Assembly: GCA_037157565.1 (NCBI GenBank)
Contig: JAZHRO010000002.1
Location: 40,878,501 to 40,942,500, forward strand
DNA: 64,000 bases
Direction: 5' to 3'
Source of the DNA: Thalassia testudinum
Lineage: Eukaryota; Streptophyta; Magnoliopsida; Alismatales; Hydrocharitaceae
The notes below the pieces were generated by a model. The model was not told the origin of the DNA, searched no databases, and saw only the letters and a program-made list of their open reading frames with translations. Positions 44,914 through 54,343 of the stretch are shown one piece after another. The number at the start of each line of letters is the position of its first letter. Position 1 is the stretch's first letter. A program made the position numbers and the translations under genes.

Positions 44914-46639
44914 TGTGATTTCCCTACTTGGAGGGGTGAGATCAGCGTGACAAAAAAAATTGCGGAATTGAAATATATAAAGCAATCTCACAAAAATCAA
45001 TCGCACGATGTACACAGGTATTTTTAGGTGGAAACCCAAACCGGGTGAAAACCACCACCTAACCCTCTCGAGTTAGGATTTTCCGATCAACCTAGTTGAT
45101 CAAATCTACTAAACGAATCACTTTAAAACGAGGGTGATTCAACCTCAATACAACCACGCTACAAGTACGAGGGTAGCGTTCCTCAACCCCTTCTCTCCAC
45201 GAGAAGGATTTTGTCCCACGAAGGAGACGGGAATTCGCAAAGCGAATACCTAAACAAATTACAAAGATAAAATAAAACAACAAACCTATAGAGCCAACAA
45301 AGTAATTTAAACCTAAGCTTCTATAGGATTTAGGAAACTCCCCTTTGCAAGGAGTGCGTCGACGATGACGCGGGTGCGTGAGCCACGCAACGGCGCAATG
45401 TCGCTCTCGTAGACAACGGCGGGAGAGCGGGTGCGCGAAGGGAATGATGCTCTCAAGATGTAGAACTTGAGCTTAGAGAGCAAGAGCTTCTTGGACACAA
45501 GAGAGTGGAAGTATGTTGCTTAAGTGTCTTTTGTGTTTCTAAGTGTATATTTGTGTTGCAAAGGTTCCCCTCTATTTATAGAGGCCTTAGGAAGGCTTTG
45601 GAAGGCTTAGGAAAGGTTCTATAGCCGTTGGGAACAAAGCCCAAGAGAATCAGGCCGAAATCAGGACAATGATTACACTTGACAGGGTTATCAGACGTCT
45701 AATTATGTCATCAGACGTCTGGAAGGCCACTTTAAGACGTCTGATTTAAGTGTCAGACGTCTGATTCTATGCGGGTTTCCTCCTGACTTGAATCAGATCT
45801 AAACAGGGTTTTTGTTCAAGTTGATCAGACGACATACAGGACGTCTGGCACTAAGTATGGACGTCTGGAAACCTACTTTTACTGTGGGAATTGATTTCCA
45901 AACGTTGCAACGGCTAGAAAATCTCTGAGAAGAGATTTTGGGTCAGCCGAGGCAAAACGGTCATTTATCAGACGTCTGGAAAGGCCTAAGGACGTCTGAT
46001 AAGGCTCTAACGGTCATATTCTTGAGTGTCTGCTAAGCCAGCCAACGGTCCACTAATTGGACGTCTGGCAAATCCATCAGACGTCTCCTAAGACGTCTGG
46101 TCTATGGTCTGGACGTCTGATTTCATCAGACAGAACCAACTATATCCAGCCTAACAGTTATCAGACGTCTGAAACAACAGTCAGACGTCTTAAAATACAT
46201 TATCAGACGTCTGATTTTGGAATTAGACGTCTGGAAAGTCTGTTTGAACCCTATATTGGTTTTCTAGGTATTCTACAGAAAACCTAAGTATCCTAGAGTT
46301 GTGCCGGTGTTCCTAGGACTACTGTTAGGGTTCTTTGAGGCTCTTTAACATGAAATATCTAAGGAAATAAAGAGCAACAAAAGAAACGAAAAATACAACA
46401 AGTGCAAAAGAAGGAAATCTATCCTATTCTTCATTTCCTTCCATCTTCAATCTTTCGCTCCACGCGAACCTCCTCTGTTTTCCGTCAAGCTCCTCCAATC
46501 CGTCCTGGCGAGCTCGAACTCCGTCTAAACACGTCCACATTTGCAATTGACCTGAAATCTAGGACTCAAATTGCAAATGTTAAATAACACGTGTTTTGTT
46601 ATCATCAAAACAAATGATCGTGGTGCTTTAGCACCAACA
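44914..46639 (-). mobile_element. Solo LTR in gag (1726 bp), TSD GGGTT
   Basis: It is inserted in gag with perfect GGGTT duplications (44909-44913 and 46640-46644). On the minus strand it begins TGTTGGTGCTAAAGCACCA and is the same family as 25825-27499 and 50344-52075. LTR plus duplicated bases add 1731 bases, a multiple of three, so the gag reading frame is in register on both sides. U3 carries 16 exact GACGTCT cores between 45692 and 46234, upstream of the TATA box (minus strand, 45580-45573). Confidence 0.93.
45692..46234. promoter_or_regulatory. CAGACGTCTG palindrome array (16 cores in ~540 bp)
   Basis: Sixteen exact GACGTCT occurrences, mostly within CAGACGTCTGA, CAGACGTCTGG or GGACGTCTGG, at irregular spacings of about 12 to 70 bases. 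The array lies in U3 and ends about 110 bases upstream of the TATA box on the minus strand. The 10-base unit is a perfect palindrome with a GACGTC (ACGT-core) centre. Confidence 0.8.
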
Positions 46640-46644
46640 GGGTT

Positions 46645-47503
46645 GACTGAGCAACTCAGAAATCACGTGGATGCTTCTTGCGGAGGTAATTTCCTCAACA
46701 AAGACGCAGATAGCGCGCACGATTTGTTTGAGGAAATGAGCGAGAATTCAATCAATCATGCCTCCATGGATACTATTAACCGGTCCCAGCAGCCCAGATT
46801 GAATGTTAATGAAGTTCGTGACTCTCATTCATTTGATATGGAATTGATTTGTAATAAACTTGATAAGGTGGACTTGGTTGCTAAAAGAATGGAAGAGTGG
46901 ATGCCTGGAAATTCAATGAACAACTCTCGATTCACTCAATCCCAGAATTCGGGATTCCATTCATCGTGAGCTCCTTCTGGATGGGAGTTCATGAATCAAC
47001 TGGATGTTGCTCAACCTGCGAGTCAGCATTATTCGGAACCCCACGAGTTCCAACCTGGGGCCTTTGATCCTAGTTTCTCTGATCCTTCCCTTTCTTTCTC
47101 TCTATCCTCACCCTATGAGGATGTTTGTGCTGTACAGGAGAATGTTAGATCCAACCCCTACTCTAATGCTTATAATCCGGGTTGGAGAAACCACCCTAAC
47201 TTCTCCTGGAAAAACCTGGGGCAGCAAACCCAATTCCAACCCAGCAACTATGCTCCGCAACGACCAATGGGTCAAGGTCATGTTCATACTCAGTTGCCCC
47301 CGAATTGGGTCAATCAACCAGCTTGGAATGCTCATCAACCCGTAGGGCAGGCTGATTTGAACCGACAAATGGTAGAGATGCAAGGATCTACGCTCCAACT
47401 CATGCAGCAAATGAAAGCCTCGCTGGATAACTTGCAAACTGGGCTCATAGCTAACTCTCGTCAACCCGGATCTCTACCATCCCAACCCATACCCAACCTG
47501 TGA
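46645..47503 (+). pseudogene. Athila gag, C-terminal part
   Basis: After the solo LTR the frame continues (LTEQLRNHVDASCGGNFLNK, AHDLFEEMSENS). A stop at 46967 is followed in the same frame by the Athila gag signature NPYSNAYNPGWRNHPNFSWK, a Gln/Pro/Asn-rich stretch, and a helix MVEMQGSTLQLMQQMKASLD, up to a stop at 47501. Gag would form the particle and bind RNA. The intact register over both halves supports the insertion model. Confidence 0.88.
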
Positions 47504-48109
47504 AATATCATGAATTCGGGCAATCAAGGCCATGGGTACGGAAATTAGAGGGACCCACACGCACATGCTCAGGTGGTTGAGCAGGATCCTTCCTGTTCTT
47601 CTTCTTCTGCACATCAACAATTCTTGGCTAATGAAGCCCCTCTAATCTTTCCTAACCCTCCCCAAGACCCAAACTCGTATGCATCCGCAAATTCTGTTAC
47701 CTTGAGGAGTGGTAAACAAACTCAGGATCCACAACCACACTATTTTGATTTATCGAATTCTGAAGAACCTGAGGAGAGAAAGGAGAATTCTGGAGAAGAA
47801 ATCAAGGCTCAGGAACCTGATTCCAAAGATCCGACTCATGTTCCTTTTCCTAAAGCCTTGATCAGATCAAGAAAGAAGTCTGTTGATAGTAATGAGGAGC
47901 TTTTGAATATTTTCAAGAATGTCGAGATCAATATCCCGCTCCTTGACGCTATCAAGCATACACCGGCTTACACGAGATTTTTAAAGGATTTATGTACACA
48001 AAAGCGTAAGTCAAGAGAATCTGTTCCAAAGAAAGTGGTACTCTTCAAGTAGGCTAGTTCTGTTATTCTACACCACCTCCCTCAGAAAAAGAGAAATCCA
48101 GGTGCTCCG
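47504..48109 (+). pseudogene. Athila gag-protease linker
   Basis: Same frame as gag, with stops at 47546 and 48050. Contains SVTLRSGKQTQDP (the usual LRSG box), an acidic segment, FPKALIRSRKK, and VEINIPLLDAIKHTPAYTRF followed by LKDLCTQKRK. The last block directly precedes the protease in Athila-lineage elements. Confidence 0.85.
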
Positions 48110-48562
48110 TTGATTTCTTGTGTCATTGGAGATTACACTTTTGATAGAGTACTTCTGGATTTGGGTGCATCCATCAACCTAATTCTGATTTCTCTTTATG
48201 AGAAGTTTGGATTAAGTAAACTTTGGCCGACTTCAGTAACGCTGCAGTTAGCAGACCGTTCGATCACAAATTCGCGAGGCGTTATTGAAGATGTTATTGT
48301 TAAGGTTAAGGATTTCCATTTTCCTATAGATTTCCTTGTCCTTGACATGGATGTACCTGAAAATCTGAGGAACACACCCATCATTCTGGGGCGTCCGTTC
48401 CTGACTATTGCTAAGGCCAACATTAACTATGAAAGCAGTAGCTTGGAAATCACCTTTAGGAATCAACGAATGAAATTGGAGATTTTTAAGACGATTAATA
48501 AATTTGAGGATTATGGATTTATCGAGGAACTTGAGGATGATAATGTGAATATTGAAACTTGA
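48110..48562 (+). pseudogene. Athila aspartic protease domain
   Basis: Retropepsin-like domain. The motif LLDLGASINLI (catalytic Asp at about residue 17 of this stretch, D-L-G-A-S) is intact. It is followed by SVTLQLADRSI, FPIDFLVLDMD and the flap-distal IILGRPFL (ILGR.FL is the second signature). It would cleave the polyprotein. The domain is complete, but upstream and downstream stops in the same frame disconnect it. Confidence 0.88.
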
Positions 48563-48997
48563 ATGATGGTTTCTACAATTGAAAGTTCCTCCTTTGATGA
48601 TGAATTGGACCCGCAACCCTCTATGACAGACCCGCCATCTTTTGAAGAGGTTATTGATTTTGTTCACTCTCAACCTCTTCCTCTTGATGAGTCATCACTA
48701 TCTTCCTTACCTTCAATCGTCAACCCACCCCAGCTTGAACTGAAACAATTGCCTGAAAATCTAAAATATCAGTTTTTAGGACCACACAAGACGCTCCCTA
48801 TGATTATCAATGCTAAATTAACAAAGGAGCAGGAGATTAAAGTGATTAAGGTCCTGAAGGCACACAATGAGGTAATTGGTTGGATCATTCATGACCTTAG
48901 GGGAATCGATCCATCTTACTGTAATCATAGAATATTTTTGGAAGATGGATCTCGCCCTTCTTGCCAGATGCAGAGGAGATTAAATCCAAATATGTGA
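48563..48997 (+). pseudogene. Athila pol, region before RT
   Basis: Same frame. Contains LELKQLPENLKYQFLGPHKT, LPMIINAKLTKEQEIKVIKV, IGWIIHDLRGIDPSYCNHRI and RPSCQMQRRLNPNM, the conserved run-up to RT in this lineage. The stop at 48995 falls where an Arg codon (CGA) is expected. Confidence 0.87.
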
Positions 48998-49000
48998 GAA

Positions 49001-49708
49001 GTGGTCAAGAAGGAGATCATTAAGTGGCTTGATGCAGGAATCATTTATCCGATCTCTGATAGTCCCTGGGTAAGTCCCGTGCAGATTGTTCCCAAGAAAG
49101 CCGGGATTACCGTTGTGACTAATGAGAGAGGAGAATCTGTCACAACTCGTTCAGCTTTCTCTTGGAGGGTTTGTCTCGATTACGGGAAGCTGAACACGGC
49201 CATGAAAAAGAATCATTTCCCTCTGCCTTTCATTAATCAAATCTTGGAAAGATTAGCTGGGCAGAAGTACTTTTATTTTCTTGATGGCTACTCGGGATAC
49301 AACCAAGTTCCTATCCATCCCGAGGATCAGGAAAAAACTACTTTCACCTGTCCCTACAGAACCTTTGCTTTCCGTAGGATGCCATTCGATTTATGCAATG
49401 CACCTGCGACTTTTCAAAGGTGCATGTTAGCCATATTCTCTAACATGGTGGGAGAGTTTATGGAAGTCTTCATGGATGATTTCTCTATTTTTGGAGAATC
49501 GTTTGACTCTTTTCTAGCTAATCTAGAAATGATTCTTAAACGAAGTATCAAAATAAGATTGGTCTTTAGCTGGGAAAAGAGTCATTTCATGACAAATGAA
49601 GGCATCATCTTGGGTTATGTAATCTCAGAGCGGGGAATTGAAGTGGATAAAGCTAAGGTTGATGTCATCGCTAAACTTCCTCCTCCCACATCTGTTAAAC
49701 AAATTTGA
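49001..49708 (+). pseudogene. Athila reverse transcriptase
   Basis: A nearly complete RT: VKKEIIKWLDAGIIYPISDS, PWVSPVQIVPKK, RVCLDYGKLN, FYFLDGYSGYNQV (catalytic Asp at residue 95), FAFRRMPFDLCNAPATFQRC and the YxDD-box equivalent FMDDFSIFG (residues 157-160). The usual Gly of MPFGLCNAP is Asp here, a G-to-A type change. The domain copies element RNA to DNA. A stop at 49706 lies in the LGHVGFYRRF junction; beyond it the same frame continues to RNase H. Confidence 0.92.
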
Positions 49709-50343
49709 TCATTTCTTGGTCATGTGGGATTCTACAGAAGATTCATCAAGGACTTTTCGAAGGTTGCTCGTCCTCTGAGCAATCTTCTTGCCAAAGAAAC
49801 GCCGTTTGTTTTCGACGAATCATGTCGTAAGGAATTTGACTTTCTTAAAACTGCAATCACTTGTGCTCCGGTGTTGTAACCACCGGTTTGGACAACCCCT
49901 CTTGAGATCATGATCGACGCTTTTGATTACGCAATCGGGGCTATTTTGGGTCAGAAAGTTGACAGGAAGCCCTCTATCATTTACTACGCTAGTAAAACTC
50001 TGGACAAAGCCCAGCGGAATTACACTTTTACTGAGAAGGAATTACTAACCATAGTATTTGCTTTGGAGAAATTCAGGGCTTATCTCTTAGGGTCTCATGT
50101 CATTATTTATACCGATCACTTGTTCTTGAGACATCTCTTGGCCAAAGAGGATGCCAAACCCCGGCTTATTCGTTGGATTCTTCTGTTTCAAGAATTTGAT
50201 CTTGAAATCAAGGATAAATTCGAGGTACAAAATGTGGTGGCGGATCATTTGTCGAGACTTCTGAGTGATTCTTCGCATCCGGACATTCGGATTGTTAATA
50301 CTTTTCTAGACGAAACCATCCTTACAATTTCAGGTGTCCAAAC
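49709..50343 (+). pseudogene. Athila RNase H domain
   Basis: Same frame, stop at 49877. The RNase H fold shows its acidic residues: MIDAFDYAIGAILGQ (first Asp), TFTEKELLTIVFALEKFRAY (Glu), HVIIYTDHLFLRHLL (Asp) and VVADHLSRL (last Asp). The domain degrades RNA in the RNA-DNA hybrid. The solo LTR at 50344 interrupts the frame right after it, before the integrase. Confidence 0.9.
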
Positions 50344-52075
50344 TGAAGGTTCTACTCTTGTACTAGGAGGGGTGAGATCAGCGTGAAAAAAATGCGGAAT
50401 TGAAGCAATCTCACAAAAATAAGCAATCACAAAATGTACACAAAGATTTTTAGGTGGAAACCCAAACCGGGTAAAAACCACCACCTAACCCTCTCGAGTT
50501 AGGATTTTCCGATCAACCTAGTTGATCAAATCCACTAACCGAATCACTTTGAACGAGGGTGATTCAACCTCAGTACAACCACGCTACAAGTACGAGGGTA
50601 GCGTTCCTCAACCCCTTCTCTCCACGAGAAGGATTTTGTCCCACGAAGGAGACGGGAATTCGCAAAGCGAATACCCAACCAAAAGACAAAGATAAAAGAA
50701 ACAATAGTCCTATAGAGCCAACAAAGTAATTAAACCTAGCTTCTATAGGAAATAGGAAACTCCCCTTTGCAAGGAGTGCGTCGACGATGACGCGGTGCGT
50801 GTGCCACGTGATGGCGCTACGTCGCTCTCGTTATCAATAGCGGGAGAGCGGGCGCGCGAAGGCTTGATGCTCTCAAGAGAATGAAACTAGAGCTTGGAGA
50901 GCAAGGGCCTCAATTGGACACAAAAGAGTGGAACTAAGTTACTTAGGTGTGTCTCTTGTTTCTCTTAGTGTGTCTCTTATGTCTCCAAGTGTTACAAAGG
51001 TTCCCCTCTATTTATAGAGGCCTTAGGAAGGCTTTAGAAGGCTTAGGAAAGGTTCTATAGCCGTTGGGAACAAAGTCCAAGAGAATCAGGCCGAAATCAG
51101 GACAATGATTGCATTTGACAGGGTTATCAGACGTCTAACTCTGGCATCAGACATCTGGAAGGCCACTTTAAGACGTCTGATTCCAAGGTCAGACGTCTGA
51201 TTCTGTGCGGGTTTCTCCCTGACTTGAATCAGATCTAAACAGGGTTCTTGTGCAAGTCCATCAGACGACATATAGGACGTCTGGTACTATGTCTGGACGT
51301 CTGGAAACCTACTTTTACTGTGGGAATTGATTTCCAAACGTTGCAACGGCTAGAAAATCTCTGAGAAGAGATTTTGGGTCAGCCGAGGCAAAACGGTCAT
51401 TTATCAGACGTCTGGAAAGTCCTATGGACGTCTGATAAGGCTCTAACGGTCATAATCTTGAGTGTTTTCTAAGCCAGCCAACGGTCCACTAACTGGACGT
51501 CTGGCAAAGTCATCAGACGTCTCCTAAGACGTCTGGTATAAGGTCTGGACGTCTGATTTCATCAGACAGAACTAACTATGTCCAGCCTAACAGTTATCAG
51601 ACGTCTGAAACAACAGTCAGACGTCTTAAAATCCTTTATCAGACGTCTGATTCGTGAATTAGACGTCTGGAAAGTCTGTTTTAACCCTATATTGGTTTTC
51701 TAAGTGTTCTACAGAAAACCTAAGTATCCTAGGGTTGTGCAGGTGTTCCTAGGACTACTGTTAGGGTTCTTTGAGGCTCTTTAACATAATGTCTAAGGAA
51801 AATAAAGAGCAAGAAAATAAATACAAGAGATACATGAAAGGATAAAAAGAATCTATCCTATTCTTCTTGTCTTCCATCTCCAATCTTTCGCTCCACGCGA
51901 ACCTCCTCTGTTTTCCGTCAAGCTCCTCCAATCCGTCCTGGATGCGAGCTCGAACTCCGTCTAAACACGTCCTCATTTGCAATTGACCTGAAATCTAGGA
52001 CTCAAATTGCAAATGTTAAATAACACGTGTTTTGTTATCATCAAAACAAATGATCGTGGTGCTCTAGCACCAACA
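50344..52075 (-). mobile_element. Solo LTR in pol (1732 bp), TSD CAAAC
   Basis: Perfect CAAAC duplications flank it (50339-50343 and 52076-52080). It is the same family and orientation as the LTR in gag, 5.4 kb away, and aligns with it almost end to end; the ends differ most near the 50344 side (tgaaggttctactcttg against tgtgatttccctacttg). Insertion plus duplication is 1737 bases, again a multiple of three. The TATA box on the minus strand is at 51016-51009. Confidence 0.93.
51128..51670. promoter_or_regulatory. CAGACGTCTG palindrome array (15 cores)
   Basis: Fifteen exact GACGTCT cores in the same positions as the array in the gag-inserted LTR, with one core decayed to GACATCT. The spacing is preserved between copies, so the array is a family feature and not local expansion. 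Confidence 0.8.
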
Positions 52076-52080
52076 CAAAC

Positions 52081-53367
52081 CCCGTGGTTTGCTGACATTA
52101 TTAATTATTTGGCCGTTGGTCAAATCCCCCAGGATTGGACCAAGCAATAGTGGGATAGACTTAAATCTGAGGCCAAATATTACTTTTGGGAGGACCCTGA
52201 ACTGTACTGCATCGGCTCTGATCAGATTATTCACCGATGTGTTCCGGAGAACGAATTCAACAGTATACTCAAGTTCTGCCAAGCATCTGCGTGTGGACAC
52301 TTCTCCAGGACAAAGACAGCTGCAAAAATTTTGCAATCTGGATTCTATTGGCCATCTTTATTCAAGGATGCCCAGGATTTCTCAAGGTTGTGTTCCCGAT
52401 GCCAGGCACTCGGGAGCATAATTAAGAGAGATATGATGCCCCTAAACCTAATTCTTCCTATCGAAATCTTCGACGTTTGGGGCATCGATTTCATGGGGCC
52501 CTTCCTTCCTTCATTTGGACATCGGTACATTCTCGTTGCTGTTGATTACGTGTCCAAATGGATTGAGGCGATTCCCACCCGAACCAATGACCATAAAGTG
52601 GTCATCGATTTTGTCAAGAAGAACATCTTCAGTAGGTTCGGGATTCCGAGGGCCATCATCAGTGATGGTGGCACTCATTTCACTAATGCCCAGTTTTGTA
52701 ATTTGCTGGCTAAATACAGGGTTAATCACCGAATCTCCACACCTTACCATCCCCAGACAAATGGACAAGCTGAGATCTCCAATTGGGAGATCAAGAATAT
52801 TCTGCAGAAAACGGTTAGGCCTGATCGTAAGGACTAGACTCAAAAGCTTGAGGACGCTCTTTGGGCCTACCGTACGGTGTATAAAATGCCCATCGGCATG
52901 TCTCCGTTTCGTCTAGTATATGGAAAGGCATGCCATTTACTTGTAGAGATTGAACATAGGGCATTCTGGGCAATCAAGCTGTGCAATCTAGATTTTAGTT
53001 TAGCTGGGAAGACTAGGAAACTCCAACTATCTGAGTTGGAGGAGCTTAGAAATGATACATATGAGAATGCCAAGATCTACAAGGCTCGGACCAAAACTCT
53101 ACATGACCAATTGATTTCCCGTAAGAGCTTTGAGCCAAACCAGAAGGTTTGGTTATTTGATTCTCGACTTAAGCTCTTTCCCAGGAAACTTAGATCAAAA
53201 TGGAACGGTCCATTCATTATCGACTAGATTTTTCCAAACGGAGCTGTTCAGATCTCTGACCTGAAGACAGGTAGTTCATTCAAAGTCAACAGTCAACGTC
53301 TGAAGCCTGTTATTGACTGTACTCTTCCAGAACCCGTTTCAGACACGGTTGCTCTATCCATGTTATG
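52081..53367 (+). pseudogene. Athila integrase
   Basis: In frame with RNase H across the solo LTR. The region reads: pre-integrase segment; Cys-rich zinc-binding part (about 52230-52410, with the end FSRLCSRCQ); catalytic core with WGIDFMGPF (first Asp, residue 53 from Met at 52331), [10 protein letters not shown] (second Asp, residue 112) and TNGQAEISN (Glu, residue 148). This gives the D,D-35-E spacing. After a stop at 52835 the frame continues with [32 protein letters not shown] and the C-terminal [20 protein letters not shown], with a second stop at 53225. The end is near 53367. The catalytic triad is intact but the frame is broken. Confidence 0.92.
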
Positions 53368-54338
53368 ACTTCTTTGGCTGGACTTTGCCTAGCTGATGGC
53401 ATTAAACTCCGCAGTTGTACATATGACTCAAAGTTGACCCGAGCTTCATATTCAGGTGATATCTTCCATACTCTACCCTTCCTTTCATGTCTCTTTTTCT
53501 CAATGTGGACATTGCATCAGCTAGGCATGGGGGGTGGATTCATTTTTGAATCATTTTGTCAGCTCTGTGAAATTCTTGTAAATTTTATTATATACATAAA
53601 AAAAAAAAATTGAATTAGAAAGGAATACTTGGGCATTAGGACTTTCTTTTAGGAAATATTACATTAGGATCTGAATACAAAGACCCTTCAAGTCTTTGGG
53701 CTTAATCAGCTCGTGTATTTACTAAAATATGGATTTATTTTTCGAGTCCTCGCCATCTCAATTCTATTGTAATTTGATTAAATAAGTTTAGTTGATAAGT
53801 ACACGACTTATCAACCCACCCTCTGATTCGAGGGAACTTTAAGTCTAAAGCATCTACACACTATTTTTTCATTGACTTCTTGATCGGCGGTTTTAACGGA
53901 AATTGGGTAGCTAATGAACCTTCTAGGGTGATGTGGCTGGAAAATTATCGTGGGTAACAGCCCATAGGTACGTTGTCCAGAGCTCAGTTATTGGACCATT
54001 CTCTTCTTGCTGCCTTTAGGTAAATCTTAGACCAAGGAAGTCACTTACTTAAAAGAAAAAAAGAAAAAAAAAGAAAGTCAAAAAGAAAAAGAAAAGGAGA
54101 AAAGAAAAGAAAACAAAAGAAATAAACCACACTTCACCACATGAGTATAGTTGGTAAGTTGTCCGTGGTAACAGCTCATCGACCGGTTGTCCAGAACCCA
54201 GCTCAAGAAATGTATTGAAAATTCCCAAAACACTTAGGAAGAAGTGGAGTAGAATAAACCGGGGAGATATACATTGGATTCACCCTTGTGTTGACCCCAT
54301 AAAAATAAAAGTAGGGAGAAAGCTACTGGTCGTAAAGA
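53368..54338 (+). other. Athila 3' non-coding region, first part
   Basis: No envelope-like ORF. Contains A-rich sequence with many 'aaagaaaa' phrases (54050-54120) and two similar phrases 'ggtaacagcccataggtacgttgtccagagc' (about 53955) and 'ggtaacagctcatcgaccggttgtccagaac' (about 54160), a diverged duplication. Confidence 0.5.
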
Positions 54339-54343
54339 TACAC

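Noticed and set aside
18785..46234. CRISPR-like interpretation of the regularly repeated palindromes
   Set aside because: Spacing is irregular, repeats are only about 10 bp, the DNA is plant nuclear, and the arrays lie in LTR promoters; no cas genes are present.
46640..50343. Reading 44914-52075 as one full-length copia-like element with two LTRs
   Set aside because: Each LTR has its own perfect target duplication, and the enclosed DNA is in-frame Athila gag-pol on the opposite strand.
53368..54338. Envelope-like gene downstream of Athila integrase
   Set aside because: Some Athila elements carry one, but here I see only short frames without signal peptide or membrane segments.
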